From the NCBI GenBank assembly GCA_902761665.1, contig CACWLA010000010.1, positions 1 through 59,983 on the forward strand: a DNA stretch of 59,983 bases, read 5' to 3'. Both the position numbers and the translations under genes were made by a program. The DNA is from an uncultured Lachnospiraceae bacterium. Lineage in GTDB: Bacteria; Bacillota; Clostridia; Lachnospirales; Lachnospiraceae. Below the pieces are notes generated by a model. The model was given only the letters and a program-made list of their open reading frames with translations. It made no database searches and had not been told where the DNA came from. Shown here piece after piece: positions 51,342-59,376 of the stretch (the first letter of the stretch is position 1; each line of letters opens with the position of its first letter).

Positions 51342-53546
51342 TCAATTGACCGGAATCGGCTGCGGTTCTTCAGCTGAGGCAAAATACGGGGCAAGCGCCG
51401 GAAGAAGGGAGACGTCTGCACAGAAAAACGTGTGCAGCGAGCATCGCTGACTGCTGCTGCCGTCAGTCTCCAAAAGCGGTGCGACATAATTGATCTCGGT
51501 CAAAGGCTGGTTCGGATCCAGCGGCGTATCGCTTTTCTCGCGCAGGTAATCTGCCAGTTCGGCAAGAATGGCTTCAGCCGGATCAGAATGGTTGACCAGC
51601 CATGCCCCGTTGGAATTGGTTAAGAAGACTCTTTGGCTGTCAGGTTCTTCCCCCGGCCGGGAGATGCTAAGAATAATGCCATATTCCGAGCTTCCGCTGA
51701 TCGGAAATCGTGACAGGCGCTCGAGCTGCGTCAAAAGGAGAGGACGGTACTGCCTGGCAGTCTGTTCCCGTGCCTCCCAGAAGGCATTCCACAGCGCAGG
51801 AAAATGCGGAGTGATCGGAAGCATCAAACGCTTGATTTCATCATTCTCCTGAAATTGAATCAATAAGTATTCCGAAGCGGACTCCCTGTTCGCGGTTTCC
51901 TCTTTGATAAGGTGATACCAGTCGGCATCCGATGCAGCGGCTGCGTCCTTCAGCAGCGCCTGATACAGAGGCGGCAGCATTTTTCTGTTGATCCCTGTGG
52001 AATCCAGTGTTAAGCGCGGATCATCTGCATCCGGGAAAGCTTTATAACAGCGCATGAATGATTCGTTCTGTGAAAACTCTTCAATCAGCTTTTGATAATT
52101 TTCCTCCGAGGCAAAAATCTTACGATAATGGTCTTTCCCATTTACGCGGACAGCGACTTTCAGACGCATGCCGCCGTGCATGTAATTATCGTCTTCCGGG
52201 TCGGCATCCAATATCGTTTGGAGTCCTTCTGCACAAAGCTGTTTGAGAAAAGGACTCCGGAGATCAGCCTTCTCCGTTTCTTCCTGGAAAAATGCATCAG
52301 CGTCGTCCTCCAAAAAATTATAGCTGCCCAAATAACGGACGGATTCGATTTCTTCGGCAGCAGGCCGAAAATGATCGACAGCCGAGCCGGCAAGCAGCGG
52401 GATCCCAATAAACAGCAGGTCCATGACGAGAAGAATGGGCACTGACCTTAATGCATTTTTCAAAGAGCTCAGTTTTCTGTTTGAGACCAGTTGATAGAGC
52501 GAAAGTACCAGAACAGCCAGAAGGAAGATCGGCAGCACAAGAGCCCACAAGCTGATCGTATAGGCGCGCCTCCCCGCCAGGACTTCGACAGCTGAAAGCA
52601 GTGTTTTCAGACAGATCAGAAAAGACAGGAGCAGGCCGACGGCAGAATTGAGACGCGGCGAGACAGCCGCAAGCCCTGCTGTTTCGCTGGGACGGCGGAC
52701 AAAAATGAGTGCACCGGAACCGGCCAACAAAGCCGTTATACCGACCGTATAGATCTGAACCGGTGCGGAAAGAAAAGTGCTCAGATCGGATGATCTTTCG
52801 GTAAGATAGGAGGGGAGTCGGAGTCCCATGACAGAATTTTCGAACGATTTTAGGATAAGTACACTGGGGAGGTGAAAACGGGAATCCACCAGGAAGAAGA
52901 GATGATCCTGCAGCAATACTTTGCCGGTACTGATAATACCCTGCGCAAGATGATACAAGATAAGACGCGGGGCAAAAATGATCAGAAGTGAGGTGATGAT
53001 CGCGGTAAAAAGAGTCCCGCTCAGAGCAGCGGCACAAGCTGAAGCCGCGCTGACGTAAAGACTCATGCAAAAGGCTCCCGCGGCAAAACTGAGGAGCTCC
53101 GGCCATCTGAAAGCGATAAAACCAGGCCTTATCCAGGCGACACAGACGCCGGAGATCAGGGAACTCCCAAAAACCAATAAGGTAAGATAGGTCCATACGG
53201 CGGCCAGAAAACTGCCGTACAGGCAGAGCCTGTTCTGCGGCACCGCGTGATAAAAATCACTGCCTTTCCGGCTGTTCAGAAAGAAAAATATGCGGAAAGT
53301 CAGCAGCGGGGCGATCAGGAGACACAGGTGAAGCAAATAGGGATGCAGGGCGAAGGCAGCCCGGTAGATCGGCATGTTTTCATTCATCAGTTCAGGGGTG
53401 TTGTAGCGGGACGCCCAGAAGCTGATGGTGTGCAGGGAAAAATAACAAGCGGAGAAAAGAAGCGGCAGCAGACTGAAGACGGCAAAGGAGCGGAGCTGCC
53501 GCAGGGCTTCCGTGTAAAGTCTGAGATCAAACAGTTTTTTCTTCAT
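51342..53546 (-). CDS. ABC transporter permease-like membrane protein (YtrC/DUF6449-like)
   Basis: 734 residues. About eight hydrophobic helices in the first 380 residues (SFAVFSLLPLLFSACYFSLH and onward), with NSRKGSDFYHAVPQNRLCLY, the short segment common to GntR-linked ABC-2 permeases (EFYHSLP-type). The last 330 residues are a soluble domain, probably outside, with repeated acidic segments. Coupled by ATGA to the ATPase gene. It is the permease of a YtrABC-like operon whose substrate is unknown; such systems respond to cell-wall stress in Bacillus. Confidence 0.75.
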   Translation of the reverse strand: MKKKLFDLRLYTEALRQLRSFAVFSLLPLLFSACYFSLHTISFWASRYNTPELMNENMPIYRAAFALHPYLLHLCLLIAPLLTFRIFFFLNSRKGSDFYHAVPQNRLCLYGSFLAAVWTYLTLLVFGSSLISGVCVAWIRPGFIAFRWPELLSFAAGAFCMSLYVSAASACAAALSGTLFTAIITSLLIIFAPRLILYHLAQGIISTGKVLLQDHLFFLVDSRFHLPSVLILKSFENSVMGLRLPSYLTERSSDLSTFLSAPVQIYTVGITALLAGSGALIFVRRPSETAGLAAVSPRLNSAVGLLLSFLICLKTLLSAVEVLAGRRAYTISLWALVLPIFLLAVLVLSLYQLVSNRKLSSLKNALRSVPILLVMDLLFIGIPLLAGSAVDHFRPAAEEIESVRYLGSYNFLEDDADAFFQEETEKADLRSPFLKQLCAEGLQTILDADPEDDNYMHGGMRLKVAVRVNGKDHYRKIFASEENYQKLIEEFSQNESFMRCYKAFPDADDPRLTLDSTGINRKMLPPLYQALLKDAAAASDADWYHLIKEETANRESASEYLLIQFQENDEIKRLMLPITPHFPALWNAFWEAREQTARQYRPLLLTQLERLSRFPISGSSEYGIILSISRPGEEPDSQRVFLTNSNGAWLVNHSDPAEAILAELADYLREKSDTPLDPNQPLTEINYVAPLLETDGSSSQRCSLHTFFCADVSLLPALAPYFASAEEPQPIPVN

Positions 53547-54457
53547 GATTCTGCCTCCTTTTCCAGCACATCTTCAAAAGAATAGCCGAGTTCCTTCATC
53601 TCATAAGTAAAGATCTCTTCCAGATTCAAAGGAAGGACATCAAGCAGGATCGGGTCGAGCTGTTTTAGGCGGGCAAGGATCATATTTTTGTCACCGCGCA
53701 GGATCAGCTGCGCAACGCCGCCGTTTATCCGGCAGTTTTCGACCTGAAGCGAAGAAAACAGTTCTTCACTGAAAGGACGGTCAAAAGCGATCTGCACCTT
53801 GAACAGAGAGGTCTTTAAGTCCTGTACGTTGCTCTGCAGGATGAGGCCGCCCTTGTGCAGGAGGGCAAGCTGATCGCAGGTATCCTCCAGCTCCCGCAGG
53901 GAGTGGGATGTGATGATGGCAGTCGCGTTTTTATCAGTCACGTCCTCATTGATCAGGCCTTTGACAAGCCGCCGCATCACCGGATCAAGCCCGTCAAACG
54001 TTTCATCGAAAAAGTAGAAGTCCGGCCGGCAGGAAAGGGCCAACAAGGTGGCAGCCTGCCTCCGCATTCCTTTGGAGAAGCCGTGGATCAGCCGCTTTTC
54101 GTCCAACTGAAAGCTGTTTGTTAAGAAATGAAAGCGTTCTTCGTCAAAATGCGGGTAGAAGCTTTTGTAGAGAACGGCCATGCGTGTAAGGGTCGATCCG
54201 GGCAGGAAAAACAACTCATCCGGAACAAAGACCAGGCGGGCTTTGACGGCAGGGTTATCAAAGACCGAAGCGCCGTCAATGGTGACCTGGCCTTCATCCG
54301 GCTTGTAAACGCCGCTGACCAGCCGCAGAAAGGTGGACTTCCCGGCACCGTTGGAACCAACCATGCCGTAAACGGAGCCTTTTTCAATACGGCAGCTGAT
54401 ATTACTCAGAGCCGTAATGCTGCCGAATCGTTTGACAGCTTGCTGTACCTGAATCAT
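53543..54457 (-). CDS. ABC transporter ATP-binding protein (YtrB/YhcG-like)
   Basis: 304 residues. Walker A VGSNGAGKSTFLRLV, signature GFSKGMRRQAATLLAL (LSGGQ replaced by FSKGM, normal for this subgroup), Walker B DFYFFDETFDGLDP and switch His SHSLRELED. The last 90 residues form the accessory domain of exporter-type ATPases. ATG after GAGGAGG; two bases after the GntR stop. Confidence 0.92.
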   Translation of the reverse strand: MIQVQQAVKRFGSITALSNISCRIEKGSVYGMVGSNGAGKSTFLRLVSGVYKPDEGQVTIDGASVFDNPAVKARLVFVPDELFFLPGSTLTRMAVLYKSFYPHFDEERFHFLTNSFQLDEKRLIHGFSKGMRRQAATLLALSCRPDFYFFDETFDGLDPVMRRLVKGLINEDVTDKNATAIITSHSLRELEDTCDQLALLHKGGLILQSNVQDLKTSLFKVQIAFDRPFSEELFSSLQVENCRINGGVAQLILRGDKNMILARLKQLDPILLDVLPLNLEEIFTYEMKELGYSFEDVLEKEAES

Positions 54458-54459
54458 GA

Positions 54460-54837
54460 TCAGGCCTCCTCTTTATTTGCATAGAGTTGATGAAGTTTTT
54501 TTTCAACGGCCGAGAGAGGAATGCCGAAACTGATCATCTGACGGACGGTTTCTTCAAAACGGGCCATTTGACGGGTCCGCAGCCCGAAAAGGAAGGAACT
54601 GATATCCTGGCGGATGAAGCAGCCCTTTCCGGCTACGGAGACAATGAGTTCGCGGCGGTCCAGCTCCGAATAGGCTTTCTGAATGGTGTTGGGATTGATG
54701 CCTAATGTGATGGAGAGGGTGCGGACGGACGGCAGCGCATCGCCCGGCTTTAACACTTCGCGGGCAACCAGTTGCTCAGCCTGCGTGATGATCTGTTCAT
54801 AGACCGGCGTACGGGAGAGAGAATCAATCTGAAACAT
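54460..54837 (-). CDS. GntR-family regulator (YtrA subfamily)
   Basis: 125 residues: winged helix-turn-helix (SLSRTPVYEQIITQAEQLVA, LPSVRTLSITLGINPNTIQK, GKGCFI) with only a short C-terminal dimer tail, the hallmark of the YtrA subfamily. First gene of the operon; the matching palindrome lies in its promoter, so autorepression is likely. The ATG at 54837 has AAAGGAGT; an upstream in-frame extension is rejected. Confidence 0.93.
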   Translation of the reverse strand: MFQIDSLSRTPVYEQIITQAEQLVAREVLKPGDALPSVRTLSITLGINPNTIQKAYSELDRRELIVSVAGKGCFIRQDISSFLFGLRTRQMARFEETVRQMISFGIPLSAVEKKLHQLYANKEEA

Positions 54838-54869
54838 GCGATACTCCTTTTTGACATTCAACACTTGAC

Positions 54870-54898
54870 TAAGTGTATTAGTTGTGCTAGTACACTTA
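54870..54898. promoter_or_regulatory. YtrA-type GntR operator
   Basis: TAAGTGTATTAG (54870-54881), spacer TTGTG, CTAGTACACTTA (54887-54898): 12-base arms matching at 11 positions. It covers the expected transcription start just downstream of the -10 box of the GntR operon and resembles the known YtrA consensus AGTGTA...TACACT. Confidence 0.82.
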
Positions 54899-54926
54899 TC
54901 CTATCATGCCGTGCAGGGGCTGTCAA
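54898..54926 (-). promoter_or_regulatory. Promoter of the GntR/ABC operon
   Basis: Minus strand TTGACA (54921-54926), 17 bases, TAGGAT (54898-54903), with the operator directly downstream. Confidence 0.75.
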
Positions 54927-54994
54927 GTGGGGTTAGTTAAAAATCATCAAGGTCCGGCAGGATGTTCATTCCCGGGAAAGACAAGCTGTATTAT

Positions 54995-55023
54995 TTGACA
55001 AAACAGACTTAATGTGGTATGAT
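54995..55023 (+). promoter_or_regulatory. Promoter of the toxin-antitoxin pair
   Basis: TTGACA (54995-55000), 17 bases, TATGAT (55018-55023). A short dyad CCATAATATGG (55028-55038) just downstream could be an autoregulatory site. Confidence 0.75.
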
Positions 55024-55054
55024 AAGGCCATAATATGGAGACTGGAGAAACGTG

Positions 55055-55315
55055 ATGGCAAAAATAATACCGATCAAGGATCTGAAAAACACGGCGCAGA
55101 TATCCGAACTCTGTCATGTGGCGGAGGAACCGGTATACGTTACGAAAAACGGTTACGGAGACATGGTCATCATGAGCATGGATCTGTATGAAAAAATGCT
55201 TTATCAGCAGGAACTCATATATGAGATCGGGATATCCGAAGGTCAGATCCGGGAAGGAAAGACAAAAGATGCCTTCGCAGCGCTGGAAGAAATGAGAAGA
55301 AAACATGGCGTATGA
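55055..55315 (+). CDS. Phd/YefM-type antitoxin
   Basis: 86 residues. IIPIKDLKNTAQISELCHVA and VYVTKNGYGDMVIMSMDLYE are the N-terminal DNA-binding Phd/YefM fold; the C-terminal half (GISEGQIREGKTKDAFAALE) is the acidic toxin-neutralising helix. ATG at 55055 after TGGAGAAA. It overlaps the toxin gene by 11 bases. Confidence 0.9.
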   Translation: MAKIIPIKDLKNTAQISELCHVAEEPVYVTKNGYGDMVIMSMDLYEKMLYQQELIYEIGISEGQIREGKTKDAFAALEEMRRKHGV

Positions 55316-55616
55316 GATGCTGATCTCGGAACGTGCGAATTTTCAGATCGACAGGCTGGCCGCATATTTGCTGACGGTCCTGAATAATCGCCAGGCTTGT
55401 ATTCATTTTTTTGATGAACTACAAAAGACTTATGAAATGCTGAGGACAGATCCCTTTTGCTGCAAACTGTGTTCTGAGAAACTTCTTGCACAGAAAGGTT
55501 ACCGGTCCGCGCAGCTTCCGACCATGCGTTACCGGATCATTTATCGGGTCGAAGAGAACAAAATCTACATCGTCGCAGTTTTTCATACATTGGAGAATTA
55601 CTCACGAAAATTGTGA
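55305..55616 (+). CDS. RelE/ParE-family toxin
   Basis: 103 residues. YEMLISERANFQIDRLAAYL, then GYRSAQLPTMRYRIIYRVEE and IYIVAVFHTLENYSRKL follow the ParE/RelE fold, with conserved Arg and Tyr near the C-terminus. ParE members poison gyrase and RelE members cut mRNA; which applies is not clear. More cysteines than usual (FCCKLCSEK). Confidence 0.87.
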   Translation: MAYEMLISERANFQIDRLAAYLLTVLNNRQACIHFFDELQKTYEMLRTDPFCCKLCSEKLLAQKGYRSAQLPTMRYRIIYRVEENKIYIVAVFHTLENYSRKL

Positions 55617-55626
55617 TACAGAAACA

Positions 55627-55656
55627 AGAGTGCAGCCGCCGGGACTGCACTCTATG
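55627..55656. terminator. Bidirectional hairpin between the toxin and serpin genes
   Basis: AGAGTGCAG / CTGCACTCT perfect nine-base stem; only weak T tracts on either side. Confidence 0.6.
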
Positions 55657-55676
55657 TTTATATTCCGAAGCCAGGC

Positions 55677-57194
55677 TTACGGTTGATTGACGATGCCGGC
55701 GTAGAGCGGGAGATCGTCCACGCTTGTCAGCAGGAAAAGGAAGGGACGGTTGAAGATGAGTGAGACTTCATCCGGGATAGCCGCCTTGGTGTCAGCTCTC
55801 CCGAAGGTGAAGGAAACGGCCCGGACGCCTTCTTCGTTCGCGATCAGGCGGGAGGCCTGCCTGAGTTCGCTAAGATAAGCACCTTCTTCCGAGATCCCCG
55901 AAAAATCGGCTTCATGTTCGGAAAATACTTTGGAGATGCCGAGCCGCCGGAAGCTGTCTTTCAGATCGTTTTCCGCGGTGATATCGAAACGCGGCAGAGT
56001 CAGATGCACTTTGACAGGCTTCCAGGCAAGGCCTTCTCCGATCTCGCCCCAGCCCGTCCGGTATTCCTTGCGAATAAGTGTTCTAACAAAGGTCGAATAG
56101 GTCTCATTCCACAGGAGTTCTTCAGGTGTAAAGCCGCCCGCGCCGCGATTTGGCAGGATCAGCCACATGCTCATGCCGCCGCCCATTTTGACGCGCACTG
56201 CCTGAAAGCTGTCGCCCAGAACATAAGTGGTGCTCTCGATATCCTGGTACATATAGGTGACGTCCCGCTTCCCGTCCGGAGCATTAAACGTGCCGGGGTG
56301 GGAATCAATCTTCTTGAATCCATCCCATTTGACGTCCAGGTTCATGGCGGAAACTACGGCTGCCACGGTATTGGGCGTCATGGAGACGCCGTTCGTATAG
56401 CGACCGTCCAGCAGGCCGTCGGTCGCTTCCGTGATCCAGGTGCGGAGCGCCTTGCTGTATCCCTCGGACCCCATCTCACCGCGGAAGGAAGAAGCAAAGT
56501 ACGTGTCCGCCAGTGTCTTTACCGTGTCTTCGTGATAGGAGATACCATTGCTCAGCCAGAGCGAATTGGCAAGGACGCTTTTTGCTTCATGCGTATAGAG
56601 AGAATTCGCGAGGTAAACGGACGAGGCCTGTTTCCGCAGCGTTTCGATGCTGTCCGCGCCGAGCAGCTGCAGGATCTCCGCCCGGCTCTCACCGCCGGTG
56701 CATTCCGCGAGCATCGCGAGGGCCATATAACTGTTCAGGGGAGAGTAGACGCGGTTTGCGTGGTTTCCTTCCGTTTCCGTGCCGCCCAGGATCTCCGCCA
56801 TGCTGCGGTTAAAGAAGTCCGCAAGCGGGATGCCGCTGCCCTTGGCCTCGCCGGCCTTCTGCAGATCGTCCGCGGACCGGCTTCTTTCCGGGTGTTCGGC
56901 TTCTCCGAGGGCATAGGCCTTCAAGACCAGCCCGCTCCGGATATGGAAGGTCCCGTCCAGGATGACGGCGAGTGCGAGCACGGCCAGTACCGGCACCGCG
57001 ATCCGGAGGAACTTATGTTTCCGGAAAGCGCCGGTGACGGCGCCGAGAAGCCCTCTGATCCTTTTTCCAAGTCTTTTTTTCTCCGCTGCCGGAGCCTTTT
57101 CGCCAAGCGCGTCCCACGCTTTTTCCGGCGCGGCAGCTTCGACGAGCTGCATATCGACGCCGTTCAGGGCGTCTGAAATATCGATTTTATTCAT
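55677..57194 (-). CDS. Membrane-anchored serpin, probable anti-sigma partner of the ECF sigma factor
   Basis: 505 residues. A charged cytosolic head (1-61, MNKIDISDALNGVDMQLVEA) resembles heads of Clostridia ECF anti-sigma factors; one helix at about 62-80 (FLRIAVPVLAVLALAVILD); then an outside serpin domain (about 110-505) with NRVYSPLNSYMALAMLAECT, ANSLWLSNGISYHEDTV, VVSAMNLDVKWDGF and the signature IFNRPFLFLLTSVDDLPLYA. The reactive-centre hinge (about 454-463) reads EEGVRAVSFT instead of the Ala-rich EEGTEAAAAT, so classical inhibition is doubtful. The ATG at 57194 follows GGAGGAGG and overlaps the sigma gene's end by eight bases. An upstream extension is rejected. Confidence 0.88.
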   Translation of the reverse strand: MNKIDISDALNGVDMQLVEAAAPEKAWDALGEKAPAAEKKRLGKRIRGLLGAVTGAFRKHKFLRIAVPVLAVLALAVILDGTFHIRSGLVLKAYALGEAEHPERSRSADDLQKAGEAKGSGIPLADFFNRSMAEILGGTETEGNHANRVYSPLNSYMALAMLAECTGGESRAEILQLLGADSIETLRKQASSVYLANSLYTHEAKSVLANSLWLSNGISYHEDTVKTLADTYFASSFRGEMGSEGYSKALRTWITEATDGLLDGRYTNGVSMTPNTVAAVVSAMNLDVKWDGFKKIDSHPGTFNAPDGKRDVTYMYQDIESTTYVLGDSFQAVRVKMGGGMSMWLILPNRGAGGFTPEELLWNETYSTFVRTLIRKEYRTGWGEIGEGLAWKPVKVHLTLPRFDITAENDLKDSFRRLGISKVFSEHEADFSGISEEGAYLSELRQASRLIANEEGVRAVSFTFGRADTKAAIPDEVSLIFNRPFLFLLTSVDDLPLYAGIVNQP

Positions 57195-57744
57195 GCCACA
57201 GATCCTCCTCCTGAAGGAAATGCCAAAGTTTGTTCCGCGTGCGTTCGAGGCGCATCTTGACGCTGCCTTCGCTCGCGCGCAGTTCGGCCGCGATCTCACG
57301 GATGGGGCAGGCATACCAGTAGCGAAGCAGAAAGACGCGGCGGTCCTTTTCTTTCAGCTGCGCGAGAAAACGGCCCAGCGCTTCCCGGAGGGCAAGCTCA
57401 TCGGCAATCGCGTTTTCAGACCCGTCAGGCAGAACGTCCTCCAGTTCCTCCAGGCTCTGCTCGTACGCCTCCGTAAACTTCCGCTTCGGATCCTTCCGCC
57501 GCTTGTCGATGGCGAGCTGGCGGGAGAGCATGCCGAGATAGGAGCGCAGCGACGCCGGCCTTGCCGGCGGGACCGTTCGCCAGAGTTTCAGAAGCACGTC
57601 GTTCTCCACTTCCTCGACGTCTGCCGGATCCGCCAGGATCTGCCCCGCGATATAACGGCAGTAGGCGCCGTATTTTTCTCTGATGCTGCCGACCGCGTCT
57701 TCGGAGCGCTCAAGGAGTGCCGCGATCAATGCTTTGTCATCCAT
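57187..57744 (-). CDS. ECF-type RNA polymerase sigma factor
   Basis: 185 residues. Region 2 (about 25-90: KYGAYCRYIAGQILADPADV, VENDVLLKLWRTVPP, LRSYLGMLSRQLAIDKRRKD) and region 4 (about 125-180: LKEKDRRVFLLRYWYACPIR, IAAELRASEGSVKMRLERTR). The ATG at 57744 has AGCAGGA upstream; an in-frame GTG at 57801 is possible but has no site. The operon partner is the membrane serpin, the place normally taken by an anti-sigma factor. No ECF-type promoter of its own is evident. Confidence 0.92.
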   Translation of the reverse strand: MDDKALIAALLERSEDAVGSIREKYGAYCRYIAGQILADPADVEEVENDVLLKLWRTVPPARPASLRSYLGMLSRQLAIDKRRKDPKRKFTEAYEQSLEELEDVLPDGSENAIADELALREALGRFLAQLKEKDRRVFLLRYWYACPIREIAAELRASEGSVKMRLERTRNKLWHFLQEEDLWHE

Positions 57745-57837
57745 GATCCTGCTCACTTTCGTGACGGGGCCTGCCGCCCCGCCTGTTCCAAAGGCCTTCA
57801 CTCATAGAAACGAAGGCCGGAGGGGAAAAGTAACACC

Positions 57838-57846
57838 ATTATAGCA
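57838..57846 (-). promoter_or_regulatory. Extended -10 promoter of the sigma-serpin operon
   Basis: Minus strand TGCTATAAT (57838-57846). A weak TTAATA lies 17 bases upstream. Housekeeping type; an ECF autoregulatory promoter was not found. Confidence 0.6.
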
Positions 57847-57898
57847 TCCCAATCACGATATATTAAAAAAAGTTTTTACAAGTCAACTGGAAAAACTC

Positions 57899-57927
57899 TT
57901 GATTTTAGAACACTTTTTTGGTATTTT
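57899..57927 (+). promoter_or_regulatory. Promoter of the AAA_14/DUF4143 gene
   Basis: TTGATT (57899-57904), 17 bases, TATTTT (57922-57927), followed by GGAGGT and the ATG at 57946. Confidence 0.55.
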
Positions 57928-57945
57928 ATGCGTGGAGGTAAGCGT

Positions 57946-59142
57946 ATGATTCTTAGACCTGATTATATAGAAGCGGTTCGTCCGTTTATAGATGCTCCTT
58001 TGGTAAAGATTCTGTCTGGTATCCGCCGCTGTGGAAAATCGACCATTTTTTTGATGCTCCGGGAGGAGTTTTTGAACAGAAGGGTTTCTGAAAAGAATAT
58101 TATATCTCGTTGTTATACGGATCAGGAACTTGATAGCATCGATCAGGAGTCCATGTATAAAGACCTGAAAGCAGCAATAGCCGGAAAAGGCCGCTGTTAT
58201 CTTTTGCTGGATGAAGTACAGGAAGTGAAGGGATGGGAAAAAGTTGTCAACAGCCTGCTTGAAAATGCAGATGCAGACATTTATGTGACCGGTTCCAACT
58301 CAAAGTTAATGAGCAGTGAGATATCGACATATCTTACCGGCCGCTATGTGTCAATTCCTGTTTACACCTTATCATTCCGCGAATTCCTGCAGTTTAAGAA
58401 AAACAGAAACAGCAGCCGCTCAGAGTTGTTAGAAGAATATATCCGCAAGGGCGGATTCCCGTTGATTGCGCTTGGCGAGTATGAAGATCAGACAGTATGG
58501 CAGATCGTAGAAGGCATTTACCATACGGTCGTGTCACGCGATATTGTAAAACGCCATCATATAGCTAAGCAGGATCTTTTTGACCGGGTGGTTCGTTTTG
58601 TGATCGAAAATATGGGCAAGACCTTTTCAGCTAATGCTATTAGTATGTTTCTGAAGAGTGAACACCGCACGGTCTCCGTAGAGACGATCTATAACTATCT
58701 TCGCTGGCTGGAACAAGCGTTTATCATTTATCCATGCAAACGTTTCGATTTACAGGGGAAGGCTGTTCTGAAGACACAGGAAAAATATTATCTGGCTGAT
58801 GTGTCGCTGAAATATGCACTGTTTGGTTATAACGGGAGGATGCGTTCAGCTGTTTTGGAAAATATCATCTATCTGGAAATGCGTCGCCGCGGTTTTGATG
58901 TCTATATCGGAAAGCTGGGGACCAGGGAGATCGACTTTGTGGCTCAAAAGCGAGATGAGACGGTCTATGTGCAGGCTTGTGTATCCGTCCCGGAAGATTC
59001 AACCCGCGAAACAGATAATCTGCTTGAGATCCCAGACAATTATCCTAAGTATGTGGTGACGCTTGACCGACTGGCAACGGGAAATGAGAACGGGATCCGC
59101 ATTGTACATCTTGAGGATTTTCTGCTGGCAGATAAATGGTGA
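57946..59142 (+). CDS. ATPase of the AAA_14 / DUF4143 family
   Basis: 398 residues. N-terminal AAA with a P-loop variant LSGIRRCGKSTIFLMLRE (about 27-44), Walker B YLLLDEVQEVKGWE and sensor region YVTGSNSKLMSSEISTYLTG; the C-terminal half is DUF4143 (YNYLRWLEQAFIIYPCKRFD, LENIIYLEMRRRGFDVYIGK, EIDFVAQK), which resembles a PD-(D/E)xK nuclease fold. Common, often transferred, of unknown role. The gene is clearly more AT-rich than its neighbours, suggesting recent acquisition. ATG after GGAGGT; an in-frame ATG at 57928 lacks a site. Confidence 0.92.
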   Translation: MILRPDYIEAVRPFIDAPLVKILSGIRRCGKSTIFLMLREEFLNRRVSEKNIISRCYTDQELDSIDQESMYKDLKAAIAGKGRCYLLLDEVQEVKGWEKVVNSLLENADADIYVTGSNSKLMSSEISTYLTGRYVSIPVYTLSFREFLQFKKNRNSSRSELLEEYIRKGGFPLIALGEYEDQTVWQIVEGIYHTVVSRDIVKRHHIAKQDLFDRVVRFVIENMGKTFSANAISMFLKSEHRTVSVETIYNYLRWLEQAFIIYPCKRFDLQGKAVLKTQEKYYLADVSLKYALFGYNGRMRSAVLENIIYLEMRRRGFDVYIGKLGTREIDFVAQKRDETVYVQACVSVPEDSTRETDNLLEIPDNYPKYVVTLDRLATGNENGIRIVHLEDFLLADKW

Positions 59143-59262
59143 AGAACAGAAAAACAACACGTTTTGTGGTAGTAAAATAGAGCTTTTAATCCGGAAAAGG
59201 AAACGGCAAATTACATGGGACTGCAAGACAGCGAAAATTCTAAAAAATTTCTAAAAACCCTC

Positions 59263-59291
59263 TTGACACACCGGTTTATCAATGGTAAACT
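59263..59291 (+). promoter_or_regulatory. Promoter of the blaI-M56 operon
   Basis: TTGACA (59263-59268), 17 bases, TAAACT (59286-59291). Two inverted repeats overlap and follow it. Confidence 0.78.
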
Positions 59292-59323
59292 CGGCTTGTC
59301 AGGGGGTTTATCGCAAATAAACC
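59271..59323. promoter_or_regulatory. Two candidate BlaI operators
   Basis: Site 1: GTTTA...TAAAC inside CCGGTTTATCAATGGTAAAC (from 59271), across the spacer and -10 box. Site 2: GGTTTAT-CGCAA-ATAAACC (59305-59323), perfect seven-base arms in the leader. The arm sequence differs from the TACA/TGTA dyads of staphylococcal BlaI but the position is right for autorepression. Confidence 0.65.
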
Positions 59324-59376
59324 GGTCGGATGGCTGCATTCTGATCGATATGTCCCCGGCAATAAGGAGATCTGTC

